Assembly: GCA_907163375.1 (NCBI GenBank)
Contig: CAJQUW010006804.1
Coordinates: 186,001-250,000 of the forward strand
Reading direction: 5' to 3'
From: Prostheceraeus crozeri
Taxonomy: Eukaryota; Platyhelminthes; Polycladida; Euryleptidae
DNA length: 64,000 nt
Positions 36,409 to 49,073 of this stretch are shown piece by piece. Within the stretch, counting starts at the first letter, position 1. Every line of letters begins with the position of its first letter. Below the pieces are notes generated by a model. The model was not told where the DNA came from and searched no databases. It saw only the letters and a program-made list of their open reading frames with translations. The position numbers and the translations under genes were made by a program.

Positions 36409-38151
36409 GGGCTTGTCTTATAACACGTCATTAATTAAATAGAACCTTAATGAAGCCTCATTTAACTGTCATTAAACGGATACCGTCCATAGACGCGTCA
36501 TTTATTTTGCTTCATTTAACTGTCATCATCTTTTAATGGAGGGGTGTTCACGAATTCGTGATAAAAAATGTCATTCATTAATGGAAGCTAAATGAAAGCA
36601 GAATATTTAAAGGATGGTAAGACCTTCATTATCGCATAAATGTCAGGCACATCGAGCAAGAGTTGCTAATGTAAGACAACAACTCTTATTGAATTATCGC
36701 TTTCAAACGCATAACAGAGTCCATGAGATGATTTACTTTCAGAATCAGATGACCAAAGATCTTATCTTGGTTTGGCTATAACTGCGTGTACAATGTACAT
36801 GCATGCCGATGCACGGTATGTATGTTATCGACCCATAGGAATCCCACGGGCCCACAGACCTAAAACAATCATTTTCAAAAGAACAGCTTGGTATGTCAAT
36901 CTGCATTTTGTTTCATGCATGTTCATATTGATTACTAAGTCAAAGCTATGAAAATGTTAATTCATCATACAAATAATACGAAGGCTTTACTGCTATTAAA
37001 CTGAAAAATGTTTCTTTATTCTGCTGAAATGTTAACATTTTCCGGGCCCATAGGAAACCCAACGGCCCATGGGCCTACGTTATCGCTCCAGGCCCATCCC
37101 AGGTCCACAGTCCTTCCATGGGGCATTTCTGTAAATTCGTCCCTTGTCCACTGTGCTTGGAATAACCTTGCAATTAATGGAAGAATTAGAAGAGTTTATT
37201 TTGTCACGATCACATAATTGGTCAAGATTAGTGCCGATTTGCCAACCTCCTGTCAACTCAGTGAGACTCGATCCCTGGACAATTTCGCTTTCACTTGAAC
37301 CGTGGTACTATTATTAACCGAGCGAGTTCGGATTTAGCTAATCTTACAGTTTATTGCACAAGACCTTTCCATATTAATTGCTTCGATGTCCATGGATTGC
37401 TGGGTTCAGAATGAATAACTTATTTACGTCATTTATGAATGAAATCCAAGATGTCTGAATGGAAAACGAGGTTAAACAAATTTAATGAACTCTATGTTTT
37501 ATTGTCAGAATGTGTCAAAATGACATCATGAAATCCCGCTACACGCGAGGTTCTGAAAGATTAATAGAAGGCCCTTTTCGAGTTGCCAAATCGATGTGAC
37601 CTTGGCAACTCGAAAAGGTGATTATTTGCAAAAATTTACACTTTTTACATGAACTTCGTCAAGGTCTCTTCGAAATTTTTAGTCGGTCAGAGCTCGATTA
37701 TTTTTTTGGAAAACCGACAATTCTAAGTTTGAAAACAAATTAGTAAATTGCAATTGCGTGTAATTTGTGATTACGTTTCATCCAAAATATTTTGATAAAA
37801 CCAAAAGTTTAGATTTCTTTGTTTTACTGTTTGGTCATGCACAGGAAAATTTAAAATGTCGAAAAGCCCATGCATACAGTTAATTCTTTTGATGTTGATG
37901 TCCAATTTCTTTTTCCTATCTCTAGTGTAGTCTTTCTGTTAATGTCTTTCCATATTTAGAAAATTGTTGGCCGAAGATTATACGTATTCTCTTAATGAGA
38001 GTCAGAAGAAAGCATTCTAAAAGACACAGTTAAAAGCGAGTTTCTTTGATCACCGAAATTGTAGATCTTTTACCTGTGATTGCACGGTTTCATTAAACTG
38101 TCTTTAACGTTTACTGACGGTTAAACGAATGACGCGTTGTAGGACAAGCCC
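36409..38151. mobile_element. Core inverted-repeat element, unit 3
   Basis: Same ends and length as in units 1 and 2, offset 7737 bp from unit 1. Confidence 0.8.
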
Positions 38152-38242
38152 AATAGCTGTTTGTTGATGGCAAAATTTCAACTGCTCGGTCAGATATCGA
38201 TCAATGTAAATGTTGCTGGATCTTATGAAGAATTAAAACGTG

Positions 38243-38800
38243 TTGCACCTACAATAAATTCTGTGAATACCATTTTTGTGATCAGGAGAGACTGTTTCTT
38301 TATCTGCGATAATAACATCGGTTGTTATGACACTTTCATTATCTTTAGCAACAAATCGGTCAAAATACCGGTAATAAGAAATGTCGCATTTCTGCCTGAT
38401 GATGGAAAATTCTGCCCTAAAAGTGCAATCATAATCATAAAAATGACATATTTCATTTTGAGTTTTCGAATGTAAGCTGGATCATAGCGTCAATGAGTGC
38501 ATGAAACTCGGAAGCACATGGATCTACATAAGCATATGGGATTTTGTGATGTTTGAGGCTCTGTAACTTGCAAGACGACCGGAGAGAGGTACAACTTAAG
38601 AATTGTCATTTTACTGATGTTGGATGACAATCTCGATATTAAAAATGATAAAAAGGTTGTGTACGAATTTAGGAAGAAAATGTCAGTTGCTCTCGGATTG
38701 CGTTTGTTGGTGGCCATTTTAAGTGCTCCGTCAGACACCGATCTAAGTAAGCTACTAGATTGCCAAAAGAATCAAATTAGTGAAACCTTGTTGTACCTAA
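38243..38800 (+). repeat. Right inverted arm of unit 3
   Basis: Corresponds to 30506-31063 and pairs with 35502-36062. Confidence 0.87.
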
Positions 38801-39555
38801 AAGAAATTCTTTGAATACCATTTTAGTAAGCTGAAGAATATCCTTTTTCAACTATAAAATAAAACTCGTTGTCATAGCGCTTTCTTCACTTCAACAGAAA
38901 ATTCGCCAAGCGATGTATTGTCAGAAATATCGCATTTCTAGCTTCTGTGGTAGATATCTACCCTATAAGTGGAATAATGGTCACAAAAATGACAAATTCC
39001 ATTCTGAGTTATTAGATGAATGTTGGATCATTACGTCATTAAGTTATAAAGTGCATCATACTCGGAAGTGCATGGATCTATATAAACAAATGGAATTTTG
39101 CGATGTTTGACGCTCCGTAACTTGCAATGCGACTGTGCAGCTTGAGAATTCTCGTTTTACTGATGTTAGGTGACAATCTGCAAATGAAAAATAATAAAAA
39201 CATTGAGTGCGAATTTAGGAGGAAAATGTCAGTAGCTTATTGTCACTAAATATAAAATTATTTTATAAAATGGTCACTAATATCAATTAAATGTCCAAAT
39301 CTGTGTAGAAAACAAGATTATTAAAGAAAAAAGTAATTGTTTTTTAATGTCTTGAAAATTCATTGCTGGTCAGTTGACCTACAAGACTATCAAACGTCAA
39401 TTGTAAAAATATTTCATAGAAAATGTTAAAAAAAAGACAAGCTTTAATTTAAAGCGATAACTTGTCAAACAACAAACAATAGAACTGTCAGCATTGATCT
39501 ATGTCACTACCTTACTGAGAAGCTGAAATTGTCATCAACAAACGGCTGTTGTACA

Positions 39556-40220
39556 TTCTAGTCCTCATTAATTTACACAAAAATCGGATTTTTATAGTTG
39601 CACCTTAACAGATCATGAGATCAGCGTTGTGCCGTATGGTCTCACCGGTTAGCTGGTAAAGAATATTGAAATCCCCAACTGTCCAGTAATGCCGGACTCT
39701 TGACTGATTACCTTGTATCGGATAATCTGATAGCTATGCTTTATTTTGCGTTATTTGTATGTATGTGTGTGTGTATGTATATACTGTATGTATATAATTT
39801 ATTTTAAGTAAAGCAAAAATCGTAGGTTGCACAAATGAATATTACACAGATAGAGAGAACAGAAAATATAGTTAGTTATTTCGAGAAGGAGCGTACATTC
39901 GGTTATATAACGAGCAGCAGTATGGCACAAAGGAATCTGCGGTGAAATCTTGATATCGGTTGACGTCGCCTATGTGAGAACCTCAGAACAGGGGCACACG
40001 TTCGTGCAGGATATTGTCTTGATCTATTATTTTTGAGAATAATTTTATACTTTGGTGCATATACGCAAAGGGGTGAATTCTCCAAATTTACAACCGCGTC
40101 CGCATATAGTACGATGTACTCGCTGGTGAATCTTTTCGAGTTTTGAATCATTGTTAGTGTCAATGCCCAAGAACACTGGTTAGCTATATTCCAGAATACA
40201 TCTGTCAAAGGAATCGTGAA
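39556..40220. other. Unique spacer with a TG/TATG microsatellite
   Basis: Non-coding spacer between the tandem array and the next retroelement. About 39755-39800 is a TATG/TG microsatellite. Confidence 0.6.
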
Positions 40221-42240
40221 TTATGATGAGGTCATGGCGTTCGTTGCAAGTATGATCGCAATCTTCATGCGTTGTTTACAGAGTCGGCAATTGGCAGTTT
40301 TGATCGTGTTATCGATATGAGCATTCCATGTCAGATTGCATGCTGAAAAATCACACCTAGCATTTTTAGGCTTGCTGAAGCTTTGGTATCGGTGATGGGA
40401 TTTCATTTTTGTCTGTATGTGCATGTAGGTGCGTTTTGTTGTCATCAATGATTTCTGCACCAGACACTGGAGTTTTGAATTTCATAATTTATTTCCTTCG
40501 ATACATCACTGGATATTTTGTAAGATTGTAAGTAAATTAAATCATCAGCAAATTTGACAGTTATGGAATCATTTGGTGACGGCGCAAGTGAATTTGTGTG
40601 AATGACGGGGAGATATGGTGAAATTGATTATCCTTGAGGAACTCCTGATGGTGCCTTATTGGTGCAGCTCACGATATGCCGATCTAGCGATATTCTTTGT
40701 GATCTGTAATCCAAGAAACCAACACACCATTTAATAAAGGCTACTTGTAGATTCGCGGGGATAAGGCTTTTGATTAATGAGGCATGTGACACTGAGTCCA
40801 ATGTTTTCTTGATGTCCAAGGAGATAACACTGACACCGGATAATTTCGATTTTATTCAATTCATTCGTGATAAGGTGATGAGACTTGGATTCTGATTTGT
40901 GCATGCAATGTCGAGGGGTGTGGGCAGAAACCAGACTGAGATTGGTCGTATGCATTCAATATACTTGGTTTTATCCAATCAAGAATTATCTTCTCATGTA
41001 TTTTAACGACGATTAGCTGCAGGGAAATTGGTCTTAAATCCTCTATCGATTTAGCTTTCTGCTTCGAAACGGGTATAATATCTGCCAGTTTCCAACGACT
41101 TGGCAGACTATATGTTTCAAAACTGAGAACAAACAGATGTGTAAGGGGGCAGTAATGACGAAAGCACATTCACGTAGGAGGAATACTGAGATGCCATCAC
41201 TTCCAGCGGATTTTTGAATTTTAAGTTTGGAAAGGTATCCGAAAGTAGTTTCTACTTCAAACTTAGACCTCCCTTCGAACTCTCCAACATCGTAGAATAA
41301 ATCTGTCAAAATTTCTTGTAGCTCAGTATGACATAAAGGAAAGAAATTCCAATAAAATATTCATTAATCGCGGCTCCGACGTCGAACAAGGAATCAAGGC
41401 CACTGATTATTTTCTTAAGATCATTATTTGATGCTATCTTTCTGCTACTAAGAAGGTCCGCAGCTTCCACATGTCTCTCTTGCAGGACTTAATCCTCTCT
41501 TACCAGCTTTCTTTAGCTTCAGCGATTTCTTTGCGTGATAAGTGTTTGTAGTATTCGTGTAACTGAAACTGACGTTTTCTGAATGCATTAGGTAGTACAG
41601 GTAGATTTATCAAGTTCTTTACTTTTGGTATCATCCAGGGTTGATCTTATCACGAATCTCGACGAAGATATAGGGTATAGGAAAGACATGGCTTGATACT
41701 GGACAGAGTAGAGAAGTCAAACCCTTTCTTCCAAGCTAAAGTCACCCCGATACATCGTGTGCATCATACATAATTGCAAGTGAATGCAAATACTTTATCT
41801 ACATTGCCACGACTCATATCAAAAACCCTGTGGATAGACTTGCACGAGGAGAGGCCTCCGGTCCGTTCAAGAAATACTCCACGATGGTCTGACTTCCCAA
41901 GATTTTCACAAATCGTAGGAGAGTTGTAGAATGCAGCAAGAAGACTGGTATCATGAAGAATTTTATCTAGAATTGGATTCTGCTTCGCTGTCATTAATTC
42001 GATTTGTTGTAAGCCAAGTGCAGTGATATTACTTGTAGACTTATCAAAATCAATCCTTATAAAACAACAAAAGTTCTGTAGATAGGCAGGTATCATCTCG
42101 CAACATTCCACTACTCTCGCGTAGGAGCATACTTCTGTCTCTCACATTTGCAGGATATTTAAGCATAACTGTGTGAGAGCAAGCTAATGTGCGAAGATGA
42201 TCCCTACCTAATTGTTTGAATAAGCAAGTGTGCATCATTC
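40221..42240 (-). pseudogene. Non-LTR retrotransposon relic (CR1/L2/jockey-like): endonuclease end plus reverse transcriptase
   Basis: Minus-strand remnant of about 2 kb of a LINE second open frame. The part at 41764-42111 has LGLQQIELMTAKQNPILDKI and ENLGKSDHRGVFLE, the usual end of an apurinic-type endonuclease with its conserved SDH. A linker follows with PWMIPKVKNLI (about 41600-41640) and an EYYKHLSRKEIAEAKESW stretch. The reverse transcriptase then shows QKSAGSDGISVFLLR (about 41180-41220), WKLADIIPVSKQKAKSIEDL and R-P-I-S-L (about 41035-41095), DQSQSGFCPHPST (about 40910-40945), MDIKKTLDSVSHASLIKSL (about 40760-40819), PSGVPQG (about 40628-40650) and KFADDLIYLQ (about 40525-40555) with both catalytic aspartates. 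Many stops and frame changes. The motif spacing fits CR1/L2/jockey-type elements; the clade is not resolved. Confidence 0.85.
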
Positions 42241-42425
42241 AAAAAAGAAAATAAATTTGATACATCGAAGTTACAACAAATATTGTCAAAATTCAAATGT
42301 TTCAATAAGATTGTAGAAAGGAAAAGGGTCAAGCTGTTCCGCACAGTTATCAGTTCGAGTATAAGGAAAAGAGCCAAATCATTTTGCGGTAGCTTCAGTG
42401 GTAGTAAATCATGAAGGATATAGTT

Positions 42426-42908
42426 TCAATTTGCAATTCTGTAAAACAATTCCATAGCCAACAAAATTGCTCTTTTCTCTATACATTCTGGCAAGCATTT
42501 ATCACATGATGAGCATCCGTTACACAAAATGCAATGAACCCACCTTTCTGTTTGTGTCAGTACTTTCATGTTCTTAGAAAAACGAAAAACCGGACAGTCG
42601 CACTCAGGATCGAATAGGGATAATGTAAACTTCGTGTTATAGTTTTGCAAATCTGTAACATGTGAATGACATGCATGCGCTGACTTGCTGCACCACAAAT
42701 GTTGAAAAACAGCTAAGTAGCCTAAAAAGAAGATGACAAATCTGCAAATTGAGAGAAACATCCTCCTCACACTACAATTTCTGTCGAATTTCAGCACCAA
42801 ATTCAGTTCAACGTTATTTCCATAAAGAACGTGGTGTGCACAGCCCAGCTTCCCTGTAAAAATGGTCATCGGGTTCATGTAGTATACAGAGACACAGACG
42901 AGGGGCAT
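42426..42908 (-). other. 160-codon open frame, possible host exon, unidentified
   Basis: The longest open stretch in the window. Its 5' edge has an acceptor-like TTTTTACAG at about 42863-42871; after it the frame reads GKLGCAHHVLYGNNVELNLV. A hydrophobic segment FLSICRFVIFFLGYLAVF could be a membrane helix. The C-terminal part is cysteine-rich (CILCNGCSSCDKCLPECIEK). I recognise no family. It starts about 190 bp upstream of the LINE relic on the same strand, so a chance frame or an element part is equally possible. Confidence 0.25.
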
Positions 42909-43810
42909 TACGCAAATAATGAGGATAAGCAGATGGGGGAGAGGCTAACGAACATCGGGTAATTATTGCAGCGATCTCTGACTCTTAATGCCACAGGACT
43001 CATCGCGTGCCGGAGTCTCCGAGAGCAGCACGGAGGGTCGTCATCTCATTAGGACGAAGTTTGGAGACAACTCCCGGCGGACAGAATATACGCGGGTTGC
43101 CTATTCCCGCGGGCCCCTTACGAGTAGAAAATCCGAGACTCCGATCTGCAAGACACCGCTAATTAATTCTTCTCTGCCTGAGATTGGCGAGTGTGAGGGT
43201 CAACAACAAGAGCTTTCTGGATGCCTTTTCCTTCTTTTACCTCCTCTTTCTTTCTTCCTCTTCGTCAGCTTTATGTTGCACTCCTTCTGTCTGTGTTGTT
43301 GCAACTTGAAGCTATGTTAGGAATTCTCATGTGTACTTTGGCATGCTACTAGGAACAGGAATGAAAAGATGAGGTGCATAAAGGACTATTAAGAATGCTA
43401 AGAGTGTTCACAGATTGACATTGTAATATGTGTTTGACACGACAGGAATTCCGCGCTAATCAACAGGTAAGATGGGATAAAGGTCATATTAAACAAATTT
43501 AGCTACGACTTCATAGTGCAATGCAGGAGGCGTAGTCCTTCAATGAAAGGACGATTTATAGTTGCATCTTCGAAAATATACAAGGCAATTGACAAAAACT
43601 TTTGTACACAAAATGAGAATTTTTCATTGGTAGGCGGTGGGGAATAGCCATAGGCATTCTGAATCTTCCCAAACGTCTGCCTCCTCTAAACCTATTGCAA
43701 CTGCACACGTAATAAGTCGATGCAATAGGCAAAAATTTGAAATGAATAGTTAAAAGTAAATACACGAGCCTTAAATCCTTTGTACTTCTTTCGTCTAAGC
43801 AAGCCGTATA
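42909..43810. other. GC-richer patch, no gene recognised
   Basis: About 42960-43200 is GC- and CpG-richer than its surroundings, with a plus-strand open frame (42988-43320) that ends in a pyrimidine-rich tract. It could be a promoter or exon remnant. No motif supports a specific call. Confidence 0.3.
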
Positions 43811-44596
43811 GTTCGGCAGCCAGAGCGAATTTCTGCATGGAAGGAGGCCGAAAATATGAATTTCACATAATTAACACCTCATGCCAACTACGAATCCGCG
43901 CGTCTGCCGAGTTTTAGCTAGTTCCTCTTCTTGTCAGACAGGATTAAAGAAAAACACAAGTTAAGCCAATAGGGCGTAGATTGCAGTTTTTAGCAAAAAT
44001 GAATTTTTCTTTGTTTTCTCTAATTCTCAGCATGATGTGTCTTCAGGTCATTTCCTATCATGTGTATGTGATATTATTTTGCTTCTGATCGGCGATGCAT
44101 GCGAGAATGTAGTTCAATGCGGATACAATGGGCCATCATGTTGGTGTTTGCCGACATTAGAAGGCTTGCCAAATCTGAATGTGTGTAGCTTCTTAGATAA
44201 GTGTTCATGAACATGATGAGAAATGACCTGAAAACATTCCTTGTTAAAATTTATGGCGTTAGACTTAGTACCTTTCAGATGATAGGAGAAAACTCACAAT
44301 AACAAAATATATTTTTTCTCAAAAACTGCAATCTGCGTCCTATTGGATTGCAATAGCAGCTGCGTCTAGGCGACCTCGGAGAATCGATTGCACAATCAAA
44401 TGCCTAGGGCTAGAGGCACTGAATTGAGTAACCTATTGGATTACATGTGTTTTTCTTTGATCCTGTCTTACAAGAAATGGAACTAACTAGAACTCGGCAG
44501 ACGCACCGATTCGTAGTAGGCATAGGGTGTACATCATTCTGTGAAAGTCTCACTTTCGGCCTCGTTCCCTGCAGAAGCTCGTTCTGGCTGTCGGAC
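43811..44596. mobile_element. TA-flanked MITE, copy B
   Basis: Same family as 10599-11119. The left end GTTCGGCAGCCAGAGCGAAT and the right end (reverse complement GTCCGACAGCCAGAACGAGC) are each bordered by TA (43809-43810 and 44597-44598). The inverted repeats are longer than in copy A, about 190 bp on the left (43811-44000), and reach TTAATCCTGTC and CAATCTACGCCCTATTGG. The interior matches copy A (44085-44270). An extra 82 bp in the right arm (44350-44431) lies between 11-bp direct repeats. Confidence 0.87.
44339..44442. repeat. 82-bp insertion with 11-bp flanking direct repeats
   Basis: CCTATTGGATT occurs at 44339-44349 and again at 44432-44442. The 82 bases between are absent from copy A and from the left arm of copy B, where the sequence runs straight through. 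The insert contains the inverted pair CTAGGC/GCCTAG and an inner GATTG-CAC-AATC hairpin, so it could fold compactly. Its identity is unknown: a retroposed small RNA or a tiny MITE are options. Confidence 0.6.
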
Positions 44597-45208
44597 TAGT
44601 AGTCGCTAAAGTACTTTTCTTAGAATATCAAGCTATTTATCATCAGCTTTTGTCGGGGCAATATAGTCATCAATATATTGCGTTGTAGATATACTGACAT
44701 CACGCAACAAAGAGGCACAGGTGATGTCAAGTTTTCCTGAGAACTCAAGAGAACGCTTTTCATATGCCTGCTGTCTTGCAAGCTAATAACAAAGAGGAAT
44801 TTTATTATCAGAGAAGCTTGTGCATAGTTATCTGAATAATTAAAAATTGAAGAAATCATAATAATTTCAGCATTTTGAAGGAAGGAATTCTCAGCAGTCC
44901 ACATGGAACTAAAGACTAGTTTTCCCCATTCATTAGATTTCTCACTCTAACCACTCTATAATTATGTTGCATAGTTTTGTATCTGACAGTACGAGTGCAG
45001 CAACTATTGTTACACTATGACACGGTCAAAGGCGTGCATGCAAGAGGAATGGAGCACTACACCATAGATATCTGCAAGGTCACATTCGTCGCATGAGATT
45101 GGAATGCCCATTGTGAACCACTGGAAGCCATCACCATTTAGTGCTGTTTCACATATTCTTGGCGACTTTTTGCAGCGCGGAAGCCGCGCGGGTGTTTGTT
45201 TAGGATAG

Positions 45209-46283
45209 CAGCCTATGGAGCCTTTCACACATGTCGCGCGTTATCATTTTGCTGAGAGTAAATGGCGCGATTTTGGTTTTTGACCTACCAATGATCTTCA
45301 ACATCATTTCAAACTGAGAACATCTCTGAGTTCAGCATGATTGAAACGCATTGAGTGGCGATTGAAACGCATTCCGAATTGCCAGTTTTCATTAAGTGGA
45401 ACCGATTCTATCTGGAATAATATCTTTGATTTCCAAAGTGCTGATGTTCTCGAACTTCGTGTAAATCAATCAATACTGTAGCCAATGCACGTGCCAACGA
45501 CAATGACTGAAGTCAGTCATTATCACCTATTCACATTTTGACCTCGTTCTCAGCCGTCAGTGGTCAGATTTTGGTGATCCGCATGCCAAAATGATTCCCA
45601 GAATATGAACAAGTTGATGACTCGCATGGCTTCCACCATGGACAGAATTATTTTCATTGCATACAAGACTCCCAGAGGGCCCTGCCAATGCACTATGCTT
45701 TATTGATTGACTAGACTGCAGCACTTGCAAAATCACCGAATATTGACAATAGAAGCAGTAGATTGTGAAAGTTGTAACTTCTCATTGATGCAACTAAAGT
45801 GGTCGCTTCATGAAAATCTGTTGACTTGTGCTATAAATAGATAACGCAATTGACCATTTTCATCGATGAACTGATTGAATGGGTTGCTGAGATTTTTATG
45901 TCTATCAAATGAGCCTGCATGTCTATTACACTGAGCAAACGGCGAGACAACATAGTTGATATAGGAATGTTTTATGCTGATTTTGAATATCATAGCGAAC
46001 TATGTAATAAATTTTAGATATTCTGATAGCAAATTTCCTACTGATTTCGATAAAATCAAAAACAAAAACACCTGTAGCCTGCCTTCAGAGTAACTTTGAT
46101 TCAAGTCCTTCTCCAATAGGCTAAGACACATCCACTTTCTATGTCTCATGAAATCGAAAGATCGGAATGGTTTGTTCGAGGATTGACAGTCGCAGAAATC
46201 GAAGTTCAATGTGAAAGGCCAATTCCAAATTTTAGCGACAACTGTGTGACATAAAGTCGCATGTGTGATACAGCCCTTAGGTG
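45209..46283. mobile_element. Possible MITE with degraded inverted ends
   Basis: 45209-45238 (GCCTATGGAG then CCTTTCACACATGTCGC) is loosely inverted against 46247-46283 (GTCGCATGTGTGATACAGCC then CTTAGG). About 20 of 28 positions agree. No target duplication is clear and the interior shows no coding motif. A weak call. Confidence 0.35.
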
Positions 46284-46412
46284 CCGTTATCATGACAACG
46301 CATGTACAGGACGTATCTTACTTTAATGTCATGTCCGTTCGATTTGGCAACTCGAAAAGTCTCAGCACGGTTCAGAGGCAGCATGTTTTATATTTATATT
46401 AACTTTTTATCA

Positions 46413-46640
46413 GGGATGTGGAGTCGGAGTCTCGGAGTCCTATTGCATGATAGGACTTCGTACTTCGGTCTATAACTAGACCCAAAATATAATACAAACA
46501 AATTATTTATCCTCGTGCATAGCTGTCATTGTCTTGATGTCAACTTTCTCCGTCAAACAAAAATACTGAGACAGCAGTACATGCAAAGCTTGTAATAGTT
46601 GAGGGAATGAGCCGTGATAGTGAAAAAGGATTGTCTTTTA
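46413..46640 (+). mobile_element. hAT-like terminal fragment, relative of 17233-17430
   Basis: Begins CAGGGATGTGGAGTCGGAGT. Its internal matches to 17233-17430 are described there. A similar start recurs at about 47035. Confidence 0.55.
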
Positions 46641-47030
46641 ACTCGGTGATTTAGTAGAAAAGACAAGCCTTCCTAGCCTCGATCACACCTACGCACCAAA
46701 GGTCACATCAAAGACAAAAATGAAATACTAGTTTGTTTGAGAACATTGCCTCTTACCCTCACGTTAATCGTGTGTGATGACTCCTCCAAAAAGGATATTA
46801 AAATCGAAAGTGTACTCATATTTTTTGGAGAAGGATGGGGATTTTCCTGCCTGGTAGAGAATGGAGAAAAACCGTGTGAAGCACACACCAACAGGTGATG
46901 TGCAAAGTTAGCACAGCTTCATAGAAAATGATTGATTTGATCACGCCATGATCAAAAAAATCAGGCTCATGTAAGCCTATAATGATCTATGATGTAGGTT
47001 AACAGAACTAAGGCTGATATACTTGCCAGC

Positions 47031-47100
47031 CGGAGTCGGAGTCCTATCAAAATGATAGGACTGCGCATTCCTGCTTATAATGAATGGAATTATCACAACA
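47031..47100 (+). repeat. Second copy of the GGAGTCGGAGTCCTA terminal sequence
   Basis: CGGAGTCGGAGTCCTATC followed by ATGATAGGACT-CG parallels 46420-46480 in the same orientation. It is a direct duplicate of the hAT-like end about 600 bp away. Confidence 0.55.
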
Positions 47101-48696
47101 ACTGTTTGAATGTTTGAGTAATAGAAACTCGACTTTTCGCGAGTCGGATTCCTTGCCGTGTTCGAAGATCTAGTGCAATGGACAACATCTAGCCTGCGAT
47201 GATGCAAATTCGAAGCGATTCATTTCAATGCAACCTGCCTTGCTATGAGCCCCATTATTTATAGGCGAACATGAAGCATTACGATGATTGTTCATGTTAA
47301 CTGCATATTAATTTCGTCATGTGTGCATGAAAGTGAGATATCGTCACATTCTTTCCTCTGCGATTTCTTTATGCACAATCAGAGTGTAACAGTATAAATA
47401 AATATGATTGAAACATTTCAGAAATTGCTTCATGAACATCACATCTATTTCTCTGATTCCATCAGTTATACCAATTATATCGAATAACAAGTTAAATCTC
47501 AAGACCATCATGAGAAAAATCTCGGCCCTACTCGGTATTCCGAGAATGCTGTAGAGTGGCTTATTGTGTAGAACAATATGGATGGAGCGCACAATTTGAC
47601 TGTTCCAATAACTGCCTCCACGGGTGTCCTGTGTTCTTTTTTGCAACACCTCCCGCTACCCGACATCTCATTATTATCGGCTCACATCCCACGGCGCAAT
47701 GCTAAGGGAAAATGTAAAGACGCAGAGACAGACAATAAACGATATCTCCCGTGGTTTTACAGACCTTGTCTTCGGCGTCAATTTCACCGTCTGCATTTTT
47801 ATCCAGACGCGAACAAGTTAACCGTATTCGGAACTGAACTGTGGGCGTTAACGTTTAATTTCCCTATCTGTCAGCGGGTGCGACCCGCCCATTTCGCCGA
47901 AGTTTGAATTTAAATATTCACTTTGACTTGGAAATTTTTTTGTGGTTACAAATTGTAATGTGAAACGCAGTTCCGCTGGTGAAGCTGGAAACCGAAGTAA
48001 CGAATTTAAAAGAATGCACATCATATCTTTCTGAGTCAGTAGTTCCTATTCTGGGGTCGACGAGGCCATTTCAGAGTGGTGCGAGGGACTAACTAGAAAG
48101 TGACATCGGAAAACATAGATGATAAATATACGATACACCTATCAGCAGCATGTTAGAAGTATATACATGTATGTCTTTCAAATAGCCAAGCAACAGATTA
48201 TTCATTCCTGTTTCATTCTTATAGCTGCATAACTCTGTACATAACATCTCAGAATGTGCGGTAGTTTGGAATTCATTCGGTCAATTTTGTTAATACGCGC
48301 ACCCGTCGTTTTGTAATATCGGGCAGAATAACAGCGGAGCGACACGTCTGCCGCATCATTGACATTCCTTATGGTGCAGCCAATAGCTTGTTTTGTGCAG
48401 CAAATAAAACTTGCGAGAGGCATTACCATTAATAATGACGATCCATTGCGACATTATGTTCGAGAGATGTGAATTTTTCCGTACAACTCTCTGTTCTCGC
48501 TCATTTCGTCTACCTTTTTTCGAAAATTAAGCGCTTTATTAATTAAATTTTATACATGGTCTAAGTTTCCTTTCTACACCTTGCCTCTCTAATTTTCTAT
48601 CTTTTGTACATCTTTGAACATCCTCTGTGTGTAAATTTTCATGTGCTCACTGAATGTTTGTAACCTATGAAATAATGAAGCATATTATCATTATTA
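47101..48696. other. No gene recognised; GC-richer patch at 47570-47905
   Basis: The plus strand is open at 47578-47907 (109 codons) within a patch richer in GC and CpG than its surroundings. It could be a first exon or a promoter remnant, but no domain is visible. The rest is AT-rich and unremarkable. Confidence 0.3.
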
Positions 48697-48767
48697 TGCA
48701 ATCCGCCCTCTACGTGCTTGCAATAAGGCAGTGCCTTACTAATTCACACTCAATTCATGATCCGGTG
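48697..48767 (+). mobile_element. SINE 5' fragment
   Basis: Matches the pre-tRNA leader of the SINE at 61643-61919: TGCAATCCGCCCTCTACGTG, then AAGGCAGTGCCTTACTAATT, and GATCCGGTG where the tRNA-like part starts. It is truncated before box B. Confidence 0.65.
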
Positions 48768-48854
48768 ACTTTCTCGCATTGACTGCACATGTTGAGATCT
48801 GATAAAATGGAGTTAATGCATGAGACATCAGTTTCCGGTCCGTGCTTCCAAACA

Positions 48855-49000
48855 TCCAATCCCGGATTCGACCCACTTTAGGCCCGGACCCGTTCAAACC
48901 GTATATAATAACAATGTGAAATCGAAGTGAAACACGTCAGACCCACAGTTTAAATGTTCAGACCAGACCGACCCGACTCGACCCATATGGCTCAGGCTTC
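48855..49000. repeat. GACCC-rich stretch
   Basis: Two clusters of GACCC words (48868-48900 and 48950-48985, including GACCGACCCGACTCGACCC). They may be ends of a decayed DNA transposon, but no partner was found. Confidence 0.3.
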
Positions 49001-49073
49001 AGCAAGCTGGAGGCATCGCCTGAAATCAATCAATTTTGTTGGAAATAAACTCACATGCACGGTATGTCTAATA

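Larger units (their letters stand above)
35153..39555. repeat. Composite repeat unit 3 (4403 bp, complete)
   Basis: Full copy like unit 1, with left arm (35502-36062), core (36409-38151), right arm (38243-38800), second sub-repeat (about 38806-39243) and tail. It stops at ...CGGCTGTTGTACA, where the array ends and unrelated sequence (TTCTAGTCC) begins. The other two units continue at this point into a CGGCTGTAAATTAAG joint. Confidence 0.9.
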
